From assembly GCF_035918015.1 (NCBI RefSeq), contig NZ_CP109132.1:5580001-5644000 (forward strand): a stretch of 64,000 bases of DNA, read 5' to 3'. Below the pieces are notes generated by a model. The model was not told the DNA's origin and ran no database searches. It was given only the letters and a program-made list of their open reading frames with translations. This document shows, one piece after another, positions 26,346 to 34,786 of the stretch (position 1 is the first letter of the stretch; each line of letters opens with the position of its first letter). The DNA comes from Streptomyces sp. NBC_01754. GTDB taxonomy: Bacteria; Actinomycetota; Actinomycetes; Streptomycetales; Streptomycetaceae. The position numbers and the translations under genes were made by a program.

Positions 26346-27206
26346 CTACGTCACGCACACCAGGTAGCGGAAGACGTTCGGCATCCAGACCGTGCCGTCG
26401 GGCCGCAGATGCGGGCGCAGGGCCTCCGCGACCTCCTCCTCCACCTGGGAAGGGCCCGTCGCCCGTGTCGCCGCGTCGAACAGCCCGGTCGCGAGCAGCC
26501 CGCGCACGGCGCTGTCCACGTCCGCGTAACCGAAGGGGCAGGACACCCGGCCCGAACCGTCCGGCTTCAGCCCGGCCCGTGCCGCGACCTCCTCCAGGTC
26601 GTCGCGCAGCGCCGGCCGCCAGCCGCCCGGAGGCGGGGTACGCGCCGACTCGGCGAGCCGGGCCGCCACCCGCAGCACCGGGGCGGTGGCACACCGCTCC
26701 GGTGGGCCCCAGCCCGTCAGGACCACGGTGGCACCCCGCCCGGCCAACGGCACGGCCTGCGCCAGGGAGGGCCCCTCGGAGTCCCCGGCCGCGCAGCCGA
26801 TGGGGTTGAAGGCGGCCAGCAGGTTGTACGGCGCCCCGCCGGCCGCCGAGGGCACATCCGCCACGAGCCTCACCGGCGGGGGCGGCTCCGCACGGTCCGC
26901 CCGGCCCTCGGAGGCGCGGGGGCCCGAGGCGAGGCGCTCCCGGGCCATGGCGAGGCGACCGGGATCGGTGTCCACGCCGGTGACGGCGGCCCCACGCGAC
27001 GCGGCGCTCAGCAGCGCGAGGCCGGAGCCGCAGCCGAGTGAGAGCATCCGTGTCCCGGCCCCGACCTCCAGCCGGTCGAACACAGCCTCGTAGAGCGGTG
27101 CCAGCATGCGTTCCTGGATCTCGGCCCAGTCACGGGCACGGGTACCGGAGTCCACCGGGGCGGACGAATCCGCGTACGTGTGGTGCCGGACGAGCGTAGG
27201 TGTCAT
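26346..27206 (-). CDS. Class I SAM-dependent methyltransferase
   Basis: A 286-residue methyltransferase. Motif I is MLSLGCGSGLALLSAA, with the acidic motif II GVDTDPGRLAMARERL. A later VVLTGWGPPERC segment sits where ubiE-like enzymes have motif III. The substrate is unknown; the family covers small-molecule methyltransferases. ATG 27206 (MTPTLVRHHTYADSSAP) is preferred over upstream in-frame starts because the longer N-terminus is Arg/Pro-rich noise. Convergent with ffh and separated from it by a long hairpin. Confidence 0.82.
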   Translation of the reverse strand: MTPTLVRHHTYADSSAPVDSGTRARDWAEIQERMLAPLYEAVFDRLEVGAGTRMLSLGCGSGLALLSAASRGAAVTGVDTDPGRLAMARERLASGPRASEGRADRAEPPPPVRLVADVPSAAGGAPYNLLAAFNPIGCAAGDSEGPSLAQAVPLAGRGATVVLTGWGPPERCATAPVLRVAARLAESARTPPPGGWRPALRDDLEEVAARAGLKPDGSGRVSCPFGYADVDSAVRGLLATGLFDAATRATGPSQVEEEVAEALRPHLRPDGTVWMPNVFRYLVCVT

Positions 27207-27712
27207 GGAATGCGCCCCAATCCGCCGAGAGGTCGGTCGTGCCCGAGGAGTGGACGGTCCCCGTGTGCGGGTCCGGTTACCGGGTGCACCCGGCACCGGA
27301 TGTCAGGGGACTCCGCATCCGGCGCCCAGTCCGGAGTCCTGACGGGGCGGGATGGCCGTGCTCGCGTGCTCCGGTCGTGCGCCCCCGGCTCCGGACCGTC
27401 TCCGTGCTGCCGGGACCGGCACGCCTGCCGCTCGCTCCTCCCCACAGTCTGACCCGACACGCCTGGTGCGGCACGTCGGGCGCGCTGAACACCCGTCCCG
27501 CACCGGTCCGGAGGCCCGGAGGGGCGGCGGGTAACGTCACCGGTGGGTGCCCGACTACAGACCGGTACGTACGAGAGGCTACGTACCGCCTTGGTGCGAG
27601 CTGTGTGACTTCTCCGCAGATCTGCGCACCCGGCATCGTCCGGACACATCAGCGGCAACTGACTGGTACGTGCAAATTATTTGGGATGCCCTGGAATAGG
27701 AACACCGGAGCA
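27207..27712. other. 506-bp gene-free region upstream of the SprT-like gene
   Basis: No coding gene is supported on either strand; frames here are short and Arg/Pro-rich. The downstream part (27550-27720) is less GC-rich and carries a 26-bp palindromic site and an isolated third half-site (see next entry), so it is best read as a long promoter/regulatory region. Confidence 0.5.
27563..27588. promoter_or_regulatory. Operator-like palindrome upstream of the SprT-like gene
   Basis: CGGTACGTA (27563-27571) and TACGTACCG (27580-27588) are perfect 9-bp arms around an 8-bp spacer. An additional GGTACGT half-site occurs at 27665-27671. Arm length and spacing fit a homodimeric regulator (TetR or GntR type). 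The site is about 145 bp before the SprT-like start. Confidence 0.5.
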
Positions 27713-27737
27713 CTCACGCTCGTTGTCACGACGTGAG
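27713..27737 (+). promoter_or_regulatory. Hairpin enclosing the start codon of the SprT-like gene
   Basis: CTCACGCTCGT (27713-27723) pairs with ACGACGTGAG (27728-27737) with one bulge. The GTG start codon (27733-27735) lies in the right arm. If the mRNA starts upstream, the start would be occluded; no Shine-Dalgarno is visible. Confidence 0.4.
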
Positions 27738-28326
27738 CACGACACCACCTGTACTTGCCGCAGAGCTGGCGCAGGCGTGGGCCGACATTCAGCGGTACCA
27801 CGCCGAGCTGCCGGACCTAGCCGCACCAGAGTCCCTGATCGGAGAGTCCTCGTCCGCCTGTGGCGCCGAACTCTCCTTCGAACGACTGCTTCACGAGGCA
27901 GTCCATGGAATCGCCGCCGCGAGAGGTGTCCGGGACACCTCCCGGGCCGGCCGCTACCACAACCGACGCTTCCTCGCGATCGCCGAGGAGCTGGGCCTCG
28001 ACCATGCCGAGGAGCCCCACCCCAGCAGCGGATTCTCGCTGGTGACACTGAATCCCGAGGCCAAACGCAGATACCGCCCGACGGCGGAACGGCTCCAGCG
28101 CGCCCTCAAGGCACACACCGTGGCCACCGCGGCCGACACCAAGCGCTCCTTCCGCGGTCCCGCGGCCCGGCACGGTTCCTCCGGTGGAGGCGTCCGCGTC
28201 AAGGCCGTCTGCGACTGCGGGCGCAACGTGCGCGTGGTCCCGTCCGTCCTCGCCCAGGCACCGATCGTCTGCGGCGGGTGCGGCAAGCCCTTCCGCATTC
28301 CGGAAGGGGCGGTCGCGGTCGGGTGA
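27733..28326 (+). CDS. SprT-like zinc metalloprotein with C-terminal zinc ribbon
   Basis: A 197-residue protein. Residues 54-58 are HEAVH (HExxH zincin motif, in FERLLHEAVHGIAAARGVRD), followed by YHNRRF with His76 as a plausible third zinc ligand, as in the HExxH...HGxxF pattern of SprT/Spartan. The C-terminal 40 residues form a Cys4 ribbon: C-D-C (160/162) and C-G-G-C (180/183). Such proteins are predicted metalloproteases, Spartan acting on DNA-protein crosslinks; activity here is inferred. It lies alone upstream of rpsP, with a GTG start in a hairpin and no clear ribosome site, possibly a leaderless mRNA. Confidence 0.72.
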   Translation: MSTTPPVLAAELAQAWADIQRYHAELPDLAAPESLIGESSSACGAELSFERLLHEAVHGIAAARGVRDTSRAGRYHNRRFLAIAEELGLDHAEEPHPSSGFSLVTLNPEAKRRYRPTAERLQRALKAHTVATAADTKRSFRGPAARHGSSGGGVRVKAVCDCGRNVRVVPSVLAQAPIVCGGCGKPFRIPEGAVAVG

Positions 28327-28483
28327 CCCGATGTGGTGTGGCACAATGGCTAGCTGTACTCGACAGCCGCACAGGACCCCTCTCTCCTCCGGCTGACGCG
28401 TCCGTCGGGCACCCGAGTACCGCAACCCCACGTGGCATCTTCGTTGTGCCCAACCACGTCAGAGACCAGGAGACACCACTCCC
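28327..28483 (+). promoter_or_regulatory. Leader/promoter region of the rpsP operon
   Basis: A 157-bp gap before rpsP with a locally AT-richer stretch (gtgtggcacaatggctagct, 28339-28358), suitable for a promoter -10 region. A short GCTGT/ACAGC hairpin follows. No ribosomal-protein autoregulatory motif could be recognised. Confidence 0.4.
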
Positions 28484-28921
28484 GTGGCAGTCAAGATCAA
28501 GCTGAAGCGTCTGGGCAAGATCCGTTCGCCTCACTACCGCATCATCGTCGCCGACTCCCGCACCCGCCGTGACGGCCGGGCCATCGAGGAGATCGGCCTG
28601 TACCACCCGGTACAGAACCCCTCGCGCATCGAGGTCAACTCGGAGCGCGCGCAGTACTGGCTGTCCGTCGGCGCCCAGCCGACCGAGCCGGTTCTCGCGA
28701 TCCTGAAGCTCACCGGTGACTGGCAGGCCCACAAGGGCCTTCCGGCCCCCGCGCCGCTGCTGCAGCCGGAGCCCAAGGCTGACAAGCGTGCCCTCTTCGA
28801 GTCCCTGAGCGTGGACGGCGACGAGGCCAAGGGTGAGGCCATCACCCAGAAGGCCAAGAAGTCGGACAAGAAGGCGGACGAGGCGTCTGACGCCGCGTCC
28901 ACCGAGTCGACCGAGGCCTGA
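28484..28921 (+). CDS. rpsP: 30S ribosomal protein S16
   Basis: A 145-residue small-subunit assembly protein. The core ([58 protein letters not shown]) is canonical. It is followed by a ~60-residue Lys/Ala/Glu-rich extension ([18 protein letters not shown]) typical of streptomycetes and absent in E. coli S16. GTG start with CCAGGAG upstream. First gene of rpsP-khpA-rimM-trmD. Confidence 0.97.
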   Translation: MAVKIKLKRLGKIRSPHYRIIVADSRTRRDGRAIEEIGLYHPVQNPSRIEVNSERAQYWLSVGAQPTEPVLAILKLTGDWQAHKGLPAPAPLLQPEPKADKRALFESLSVDGDEAKGEAITQKAKKSDKKADEASDAASTESTEA

Positions 28922-28923
28922 GC

Positions 28924-29163
28924 ATGCTCGAGGAGGCTCTTGAGCACCTCGTGAAGGGCATCGTCGACAACCCCGACGATGTGCAGGTCGCCTCGCGTGA
29001 CCTGCGCCGTGGACGGGTGCTCGAGGTCCGGGTCCACCCCGACGACCTCGGCAAGGTGATCGGCCGTAACGGCCGCACCGCGCGCGCCCTGCGTACCGTC
29101 GTGGGTGCCATCGGCGGACGTGGTATCCGTGTCGACCTCGTCGATGTGGACCAGGTTCACTGA
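28924..29163 (+). CDS. khpA: KH-domain RNA-binding protein (KhpA/YlqC family)
   Basis: A 79-residue single KH domain with the GxxG loop in [19 protein letters not shown]-terminus [20 protein letters not shown] is standard. The family binds RNA globally and in Gram-positives pairs with KhpB to affect cell division. It starts 2 bp after the rpsP stop, indicating translational coupling. Confidence 0.92.
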   Translation: MLEEALEHLVKGIVDNPDDVQVASRDLRRGRVLEVRVHPDDLGKVIGRNGRTARALRTVVGAIGGRGIRVDLVDVDQVH

Positions 29164-29254
29164 AAGAGTTGAACACCGGCCGGGGCCGGGGAGGGCTTTC
29201 GAGCCGTCCCCGGCCTTTGTCGTCCGTACGTACACCATCACCGGGAGAAACAGC

Positions 29255-29875
29255 GTGCAGTTGGTAGTGGCGCGGATCGGCCGCGCCCACGGCATCAAGG
29301 GCGAGGTCACCGTCGAGGTGCGCACCGACGAGCCCGAACTCCGGCTCGGCCCCGGGGCCGTCCTGGCCACGGACCCGGCGGACCAGGGGCCCCTGACGAT
29401 CGAGTCGGGCCGGGTGCACAGCGGCAGGCTCCTGCTGCGCTTCGAGAACGTCCGCGACCGTACGGCCGCCGAGGCGCTGCGCAACATCCTCCTGATCGCC
29501 GAGGTGGACCCGGCGCAACTGCCGGAGGACGAGGAAGAGTTCTACGACCACCAGCTGATCGACCTGGACGTGGTCCTCGCCGACGGCACCGAGGTCGGCC
29601 GGATCACCGAGATCAGCCACCTGCCGTCGCAGGACCTGTTCATCGTGGAGCGCCCGGACGGCAGCGAGGTGATGATCCCGTTCGTGGAGGAGATCGTCGC
29701 CGAGATCGACCTGGAGGAGCAGCGGGCCGTGATCACCCCGCCGCCCGGTCTGATCGACGAGGGCGAGGCCCTCGTGGCCTCGGCGCGGGACGAGCAGGCG
29801 GCGGGACAGGACGGCGGGCCGGCCGAGGCGCGGGACGGCGGTCCGGCCGACGGGCAGCGGAAGGACGACGCGTGA
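29255..29875 (+). CDS. rimM: Ribosome maturation factor RimM
   Basis: A 206-residue 16S processing factor for the 30S head, binding S19. The N-terminal RimM domain ([20 protein letters not shown]) and PRC-barrel ([36 protein letters not shown]) are both present, with an acidic/Gly-rich tail of about 35 residues. GTG 29255 follows GGGAG; an upstream in-frame region is discarded because homology begins exactly at MQLVV. Its TGA overlaps the trmD start. Confidence 0.95.
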   Translation: MQLVVARIGRAHGIKGEVTVEVRTDEPELRLGPGAVLATDPADQGPLTIESGRVHSGRLLLRFENVRDRTAAEALRNILLIAEVDPAQLPEDEEEFYDHQLIDLDVVLADGTEVGRITEISHLPSQDLFIVERPDGSEVMIPFVEEIVAEIDLEEQRAVITPPPGLIDEGEALVASARDEQAAGQDGGPAEARDGGPADGQRKDDA

Positions 29876-30696
29876 TGCGGCTCGACGTCGTCACGATCTT
29901 CCCCGAGTACCTGGAGCCGCTGAACGTCTCGCTCGTCGGCAAGGCGCGCTCCCGCGGCCGGCTCGGCGTCCACGTCCATGACCTGCGCGACTGGACGTAC
30001 GACCGGCACAACACGGTGGACGACACCCCGTACGGCGGGGGGCCCGGCATGGTCATGAAGACCGAGCCGTGGGGCGAGGCCCTGGACGAGGTGCTGGCCG
30101 AGGGCTACGAGGCCGGGGCGTACGCGCCCGCGCTCGTGGTGCCGACGCCCAGCGGCCGGCCCTTCACCCAGGAACTGGCCGTGGAGCTTTCCGGGCGTCC
30201 CTGGCTGATCTTCGCCCCCGCCCGGTACGAGGGCATCGACCGCCGCGTGACCGAGGAGTACGCGACCCGGATGCCCGTCGTGGAGGTCTCCATCGGGGAC
30301 TACGTCCTGGCCGGCGGGGAAGCCGCCGTCCTGGTCGTCACGGAGGCGGTGGCCCGGCTGCTGCCCGGTGTCCTGGGCAACGCCGAGTCCCACCGGGACG
30401 ACTCCTTCGCCCCCGGGGCGATGGCCGACCTGCTCGAAGGCCCCGTGTACACCAAGCCGCCCGAGTGGCGGGGGCGTGGCATCCCGGAGGTGCTGCTCAG
30501 CGGCCACCACGGCAGGATCGCGCGCTGGCGCCGGGACGAGGCGTTCCGCCGTACCGCCCTCAACCGGCCCGATCTCATCGAGCGGTGCGAGGCTTCGGGC
30601 TTCGACAGGAAGGACCGCGAGATCCTCTCGATCCTCGGCTGGTCCCCGGAGCCCGGCGGACGATTTTGGCGCAGACCCGAGGGCGTGGAAGAATAG
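29875..30696 (+). CDS. trmD: tRNA (guanine(37)-N1)-methyltransferase TrmD
   Basis: A 273-residue SPOUT-class enzyme that makes m1G37 in tRNA and prevents frameshifting. Trefoil-knot motifs are LVVPTPSGRPFTQELA, ARYEGIDRRVTEEYATRMPV and SIGDYVLAGGEAAVLVV, with the catalytic Asp/Arg region FAPGAMADLLEGPVYTKP. N-terminus [16 protein letters not shown] is canonical. ATG 29875 overlaps the rimM TGA; GTG 29872 is immediately upstream in frame. Confidence 0.96.
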   Translation: MRLDVVTIFPEYLEPLNVSLVGKARSRGRLGVHVHDLRDWTYDRHNTVDDTPYGGGPGMVMKTEPWGEALDEVLAEGYEAGAYAPALVVPTPSGRPFTQELAVELSGRPWLIFAPARYEGIDRRVTEEYATRMPVVEVSIGDYVLAGGEAAVLVVTEAVARLLPGVLGNAESHRDDSFAPGAMADLLEGPVYTKPPEWRGRGIPEVLLSGHHGRIARWRRDEAFRRTALNRPDLIERCEASGFDRKDREILSILGWSPEPGGRFWRRPEGVEE

Positions 30697-30821
30697 CCCA
30701 GCCGTACGTCCGGCGTGCGCCCCTGCCACAGGGGGAACGACGCCCGCCCGACGCGAACGGCATCCGGACCTTAACTCTCTCCCGTCGATGACCTGTGGCA
30801 TCGGCGAAGAAAGCAGACAAC

Positions 30822-31172
30822 ATGACTTCCCTGCTCGATGGCGTCAACGCCGCCTCGCTCCGTACCGACCTCCCGGCCTTCCGCCCGGGTGACACGGTCA
30901 ACGTCCACGTGCGCGTGATCGAGGGCAACCGCTCCCGTATCCAGCAGTTCAAGGGCATCGTCATCCGCCGCCAGGGCTCGGGCGTCAGCGAGACCTTCAC
31001 GGTCCGCAAGGTCTCCTTCAGCGTCGGCGTCGAGCGCACCTTCCCGGTGCACAGCCCGATCTTCGAGAAGATCGAGCTCGTCACCCGCGGTGACGTCCGT
31101 CGCGCCAAGCTGTACTTCCTCCGTGAGCTGCGCGGCAAGGCCGCGAAGATCAAGGAGAAGCGCGACCGCTGA
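30822..31172 (+). CDS. rplS: 50S ribosomal protein L19
   Basis: A 116-residue large-subunit protein near the 30S interface. Canonical motifs are [49 protein letters not shown] and [18 protein letters not shown]. The ATG at 30822 gives the usual streptomycete length; an upstream in-frame GTG at 30795 would add nine residues. Separated from trmD by 125 bp, so it may have its own promoter, then followed 45 bp later by the signal peptidase cluster. Confidence 0.97.
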   Translation: MTSLLDGVNAASLRTDLPAFRPGDTVNVHVRVIEGNRSRIQQFKGIVIRRQGSGVSETFTVRKVSFSVGVERTFPVHSPIFEKIELVTRGDVRRAKLYFLRELRGKAAKIKEKRDR

Positions 31173-31217
31173 TTCACCTCCGGCGTCCACAGCGCGGACC
31201 GATAGGATTCGGCCCCG

Positions 31218-32027
31218 ATGGACACGGAAGCACAGCACACGGAGCGCGATCGCTCCTTCGGCCCGGCGGACGGGGAGGGGGAGGGGTCGCGCTCCACGCA
31301 TGTCCCGGACCCGAAGACGGACCGGGACCCGGAGACGGCCGAGGGGACGGAGACGGCCGGGGGGACGCGCTGGAGGCGGGTGGCCCTCCTGGGGGTGTTC
31401 TGTACGGTCGCGCTGCTGCTGTTCAGCGCCTTCGTGCTCCAGCCCTTCCTCATCCCCAGCGGCTCGATGGAGCCCACGCTGAGGGTGGGGGACCGGCTGC
31501 TGGTCAACAAACTGGCGTACCGTTTCGGCTCCGAACCGCAGCGTGGCGACGTGGTGGTCTTCGACGGGGTCGGCTCCTTCGTGCAGGAGACGCCCGGCGA
31601 GAATCCCGTGACCGCGCTGCTGCGGGGGGCGGGTTCGTCCCTGGGGCTGGCCGAGCCCGCCGAAACCGACTTCGTGAAGCGGGTGGTGGGCGTGGGCGGC
31701 GACCGCGTGGTCTGCTGCGACAAGCGCGGCCGGGTCCAGGTGAACGGCGGTCCGGTCGACGAGGAGTACCTGCACCCGGACGACCGGCCGTCCCAGGTCG
31801 CCTTCGACATCGTGGTCCCCGCCGGCAGGCTGTGGATGATGGGCGACCACCGTTCGCGCTCGCGGGACTCGCGGGACCACCTGGGGGGGCCCGGCGGCGG
31901 CATGGTGCCCGTCGACCGGGTGATCGGGCGGGTCGACTGGCTCGGCTGGCCGCTCGGCAGAATCGGGCCCTTGCAGGACACGGGCGCCTTCACCGGCGTC
32001 AGGCCGGCGGGCGCGGACCATGGGTAG
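31218..32027 (+). CDS. sipW: Type I signal peptidase (SipW-like)
   Basis: A 269-residue serine-lysine protease that cleaves secretory signal peptides on the outer face of the membrane. A cytoplasmic charged N-terminus and one membrane segment (VALLGVFCTVALLLFSAFVL, about 56-75) lead to the catalytic Ser83 in IPSGSMEPTL. Lys154 is in FVKRVVGVGGD; box E is MMGDHRSRSRDSRDH. First of four tandem paralogues; in S. lividans sipW-X-Y form one operon and sipZ begins another. Its stop overlaps the sipX start by 8 bp. Confidence 0.93.
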   Translation: MDTEAQHTERDRSFGPADGEGEGSRSTHVPDPKTDRDPETAEGTETAGGTRWRRVALLGVFCTVALLLFSAFVLQPFLIPSGSMEPTLRVGDRLLVNKLAYRFGSEPQRGDVVVFDGVGSFVQETPGENPVTALLRGAGSSLGLAEPAETDFVKRVVGVGGDRVVCCDKRGRVQVNGGPVDEEYLHPDDRPSQVAFDIVVPAGRLWMMGDHRSRSRDSRDHLGGPGGGMVPVDRVIGRVDWLGWPLGRIGPLQDTGAFTGVRPAGADHG

Positions 32028-33096
32028 GCGCGGACGTCCGCGTGGGCAGGGGGAGCCGGACGCCCCCGTGCCGGCGTCCACGGGCACCGGCTCCTCCGGA
32101 ACCGGCTCGCCGCCCACCAGGGCGGAGCGCCGCAGGCTGGACCGTGAGGCGAGGCGCCGCGGGCACGGGTCCACGCTCAAGGAGATACCCCTCCTGGTCC
32201 TGGTGGCCTTGGTGATCGCGCTGGTGCTCAAGACGTTCCTGGTGCAGGCGTTCGTGATCCCGTCCGGATCGATGGAGCAGACGATCAAGATCGGCGACCG
32301 GGTGCTGGTGGACAAGCTGACGCCCTGGTTCGGGGCCGGGCCGGAGCGCGGCGACGTCGTGGTCTTCGAGGACCCGGGCGGATGGCTGCCCCGGGAGGAG
32401 ACCGTGCCCGACGAGTCTCCCGTCGGTGTGAAGCAGGTCAAGGAACTGCTGACCTTCATCGGACTGCTGCCCTCGCAGGACGAGCAGGACCTGATCAAGC
32501 GGGTCGTCGGTGTGGGAGGAGACACGGTCACGTGCTGCGGGACGGACGGCAGGGTCACCGTCAACGGCGTCGCGCTGGACGAGCCCTATCTGTATCCGGA
32601 CGGTGAGCCGTCCACGGTCCAATTCGAGGTAAAGGTTCCCCCGGGGCGTCTCTTCGTCATGGGCGACCACCGGTCCAACTCCGCCGACTCGCGGTTCCAT
32701 CTCGGCGAGCCGCACCACGGGACGGTCTCCGAGGAACAGGTCGTCGGACGTGCGGTGGTGATCGCCTGGCCCTTCGCCCACTGGCGCGGACTGGAGGAGC
32801 GGGCGACGTACGCGGCCGTTCCCGACGGGCGTGCCGGGACGGCGGAGGGGGCGGGCCCGTCGAATAGTGTGGTGCCCCAGGATCCCAACGGAATGGTCCT
32901 GCTCCCGACCCCTGCGGAACTCCCGCTCGTTATGGGAGTGGTGGGCCTGCGCCGGATCGGGCGCGGGCGGTGGCACGGAGTGAGGAGTGGATGTGGGGGA
33001 TTTGGCGGTCGGCGCACGATCCGGACACGACGGACCCGAGGACCGGCCTTCGAAGGGCGGCGTTCCGGGCGACGCGGCGGGCCCGGCGGAGGGTGA
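32020..33096 (+). CDS. sipX: Type I signal peptidase (SipX-like)
   Basis: A 358-residue signal peptidase. Membrane anchor LKEIPLLVLVALVIALVLKT, Ser84 in IPSGSMEQTI, Lys160 in DLIKRVVGVGGD, box E FVMGDHRSNSADSRFH. A second hydrophobic stretch (MVLLPTPAELPLVMGVVGL) is a probable C-terminal anchor. The last ~37 residues are Arg/Gly-rich and overlap the start of sipY by 110 bp, so the stop may have been displaced relative to homologues of about 320 residues. Confidence 0.92.
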   Translation: MGRRGRPRGQGEPDAPVPASTGTGSSGTGSPPTRAERRRLDREARRRGHGSTLKEIPLLVLVALVIALVLKTFLVQAFVIPSGSMEQTIKIGDRVLVDKLTPWFGAGPERGDVVVFEDPGGWLPREETVPDESPVGVKQVKELLTFIGLLPSQDEQDLIKRVVGVGGDTVTCCGTDGRVTVNGVALDEPYLYPDGEPSTVQFEVKVPPGRLFVMGDHRSNSADSRFHLGEPHHGTVSEEQVVGRAVVIAWPFAHWRGLEERATYAAVPDGRAGTAEGAGPSNSVVPQDPNGMVLLPTPAELPLVMGVVGLRRIGRGRWHGVRSGCGGFGGRRTIRTRRTRGPAFEGRRSGRRGGPGGG

Positions 33097-33970
33097 CGGC
33101 GGGGCCCGGGGCCACGACCCCCAGGGCCACGAGTCCCCGGGGGCCGAGCCTCTGGGCGGGGACTCCGCGGACGGCGGTTCCCCCGGCGGCAGCAGCACGG
33201 CACAGAGGAAACCGCGCTCGTTCTGGAAGGAGCTGCCGCTTCTCATCGGGATCGCGCTCGTTCTCGCGCTGCTGATCAAGACGTTCCTGGTGCAGGCGTT
33301 CTCCATCCCCTCGGACTCCATGCAGAACACGCTGCAGCGGGGCGACCGGGTGCTGGTGGACAAGCTGACGCCCTGGTTCGGGGCCGAGCCGGAGCGCGGC
33401 GAGGTCGTGGTCTTCCACGACCCGGGCGGCTGGCTGGAGAACACCGCGACGCCCGAACCGAACGCGGTGCAGAAGTTCCTGAGTTTCATCGGGCTGATGC
33501 CGTCCGCCGAGGAGAAGGACCTGATCAAGCGGGTCATCGCGATCGGCGGTGACACGGTGGAGTGCAAGAAGAACGGGCCGGTGACGGTCAACGGCAAGGC
33601 CCTGGACGACAAGTCGTTCATCTTCGAGGGCAACAGCGCCTGCGACGACCAGCCCTTCGGGCCGATCCATGTGCCCGAGGGCCGGATCTGGGTCATGGGT
33701 GACCACCGCCAGAACTCCCTGGACTCCCGCTACCACCAGGAACTCCGCGGGCAGGGCACGGTGTCGGTGAACGAGGTGGTCGGTCGCGCGGTCGTCATCG
33801 CATGGCCGGTGAACCGCTGGGCGACCCTGCCGGTCCCGAAGACCTTCGACCAGCCGGGACTGAACGCGGCCGCGGCCGCCGCGGTCCCGGGCGCACTGGG
33901 TGTGGCCGGCGCGCTGCCCCTCGTGTTCTGGCGCCGCCGGAGGCTGACCCGCGGGCGTACCGCCGGGTAG
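32987..33970 (+). CDS. sipY: Type I signal peptidase (SipY-like)
   Basis: A 327-residue signal peptidase with a long acidic, Gly-rich cytoplasmic N-terminus (residues 1-75). Membrane segment KELPLLIGIALVLALLIKT, Ser111 in IPSDSMQNTL, Lys181 in DLIKRVIAIGGD, box E WVMGDHRQNSLDSRYH. A C-terminal hydrophobic segment (AAVPGALGVAGALPLVFW) precedes a basic tail. GTG 32987 with GGAGTGAGGA upstream. In S. lividans SipY is the major signal peptidase. Confidence 0.92.
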   Translation: MDVGDLAVGARSGHDGPEDRPSKGGVPGDAAGPAEGDGGARGHDPQGHESPGAEPLGGDSADGGSPGGSSTAQRKPRSFWKELPLLIGIALVLALLIKTFLVQAFSIPSDSMQNTLQRGDRVLVDKLTPWFGAEPERGEVVVFHDPGGWLENTATPEPNAVQKFLSFIGLMPSAEEKDLIKRVIAIGGDTVECKKNGPVTVNGKALDDKSFIFEGNSACDDQPFGPIHVPEGRIWVMGDHRQNSLDSRYHQELRGQGTVSVNEVVGRAVVIAWPVNRWATLPVPKTFDQPGLNAAAAAAVPGALGVAGALPLVFWRRRRLTRGRTAG

Positions 33971-34021
33971 GGTGCCGACTCGGATCAGCGATCGTCGATC
34001 TCCGACTGGGGGAGCGCTGGG

Positions 34022-34786
34022 ATGAGCGGAACGGGACGTACGGATGACGGCCGCGGCCGGCTCGGCGGTGTGCTGTCGAACCTGGCCGTGGCCGTCGGAT
34101 GTGTGCTCTTCCTCGGCGGCTCCGCCTGGGCGGCGGTGGTGTACAAGCCGTACACCGTGCCGACCTCGTCGATGTCCCCGACGGTGAACGCCGGGGACCG
34201 CGTGCTCGCGGAACGCGTGGACGGCGACGAGGTGAGGCGTGGGGACGTGGTCGTCTTCACCGACGAGGTGTGGGGCGCCACACCGATGGTGAAGCGGGTC
34301 GTCGGGGTGGGCGGCGACACGGTCGCCTGCTGTGACGAGGCCGGCCGGCTGACCGTGGACGGCGACCCCATCGAAGAACCGTATCTGCGGGCCGACGGCA
34401 CGGCGTCACCGGCCGGGACTCCGGCCTCGGGGAAGGACTTCACCGCGAAGGTGCCCGAGGGCAGCCTCTTCCTCCTGGGCGACGAGCGCACCAGCTCGCT
34501 GGACTCGCGGGTCCACCTGGAGGACACCGATCAGGGCGCGGTGCCGCGTAGCGCCGTGCAGGCCCGGGTGGACGCGGTGGTGTGGCCCATGAACGGCATG
34601 ATCGACCGCCCGGAGGCCTTCGCCGCCCTGCCGGGGGGTGTCTCCGCCGTCGGACCGCTGCCCCTCCAGGCCGGGTCCGTGGGGGTGGGCGTCCTGCTCA
34701 TCCTGGGCGGGGCCGCGTACGGACCGCTCGCGGCCCTCTCCGCACGCCGGGGCAGGCGGACGAGGGTGCCCGCCGGTGACCGCTGA
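34022..34786 (+). CDS. sipZ: Type I signal peptidase (SipZ-like)
   Basis: A 254-residue signal peptidase and the most divergent of the four. Short N-terminus, membrane segment NLAVAVGCVLFLGGSAWAAV, Ser50 in VPTSSMSPTV, Lys91 in PMVKRVVGVGGD. Box E is altered to LLGDERTSSLDSRVHL (GDER instead of GDHR). A C-terminal anchor is likely (GSVGVGVLLILGGAAYGPL). ATG with GGGGAGCG upstream, 51 bp after sipY. The NUDIX gene overlaps its end. Confidence 0.92.
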   Translation: MSGTGRTDDGRGRLGGVLSNLAVAVGCVLFLGGSAWAAVVYKPYTVPTSSMSPTVNAGDRVLAERVDGDEVRRGDVVVFTDEVWGATPMVKRVVGVGGDTVACCDEAGRLTVDGDPIEEPYLRADGTASPAGTPASGKDFTAKVPEGSLFLLGDERTSSLDSRVHLEDTDQGAVPRSAVQARVDAVVWPMNGMIDRPEAFAALPGGVSAVGPLPLQAGSVGVGVLLILGGAAYGPLAALSARRGRRTRVPAGDR

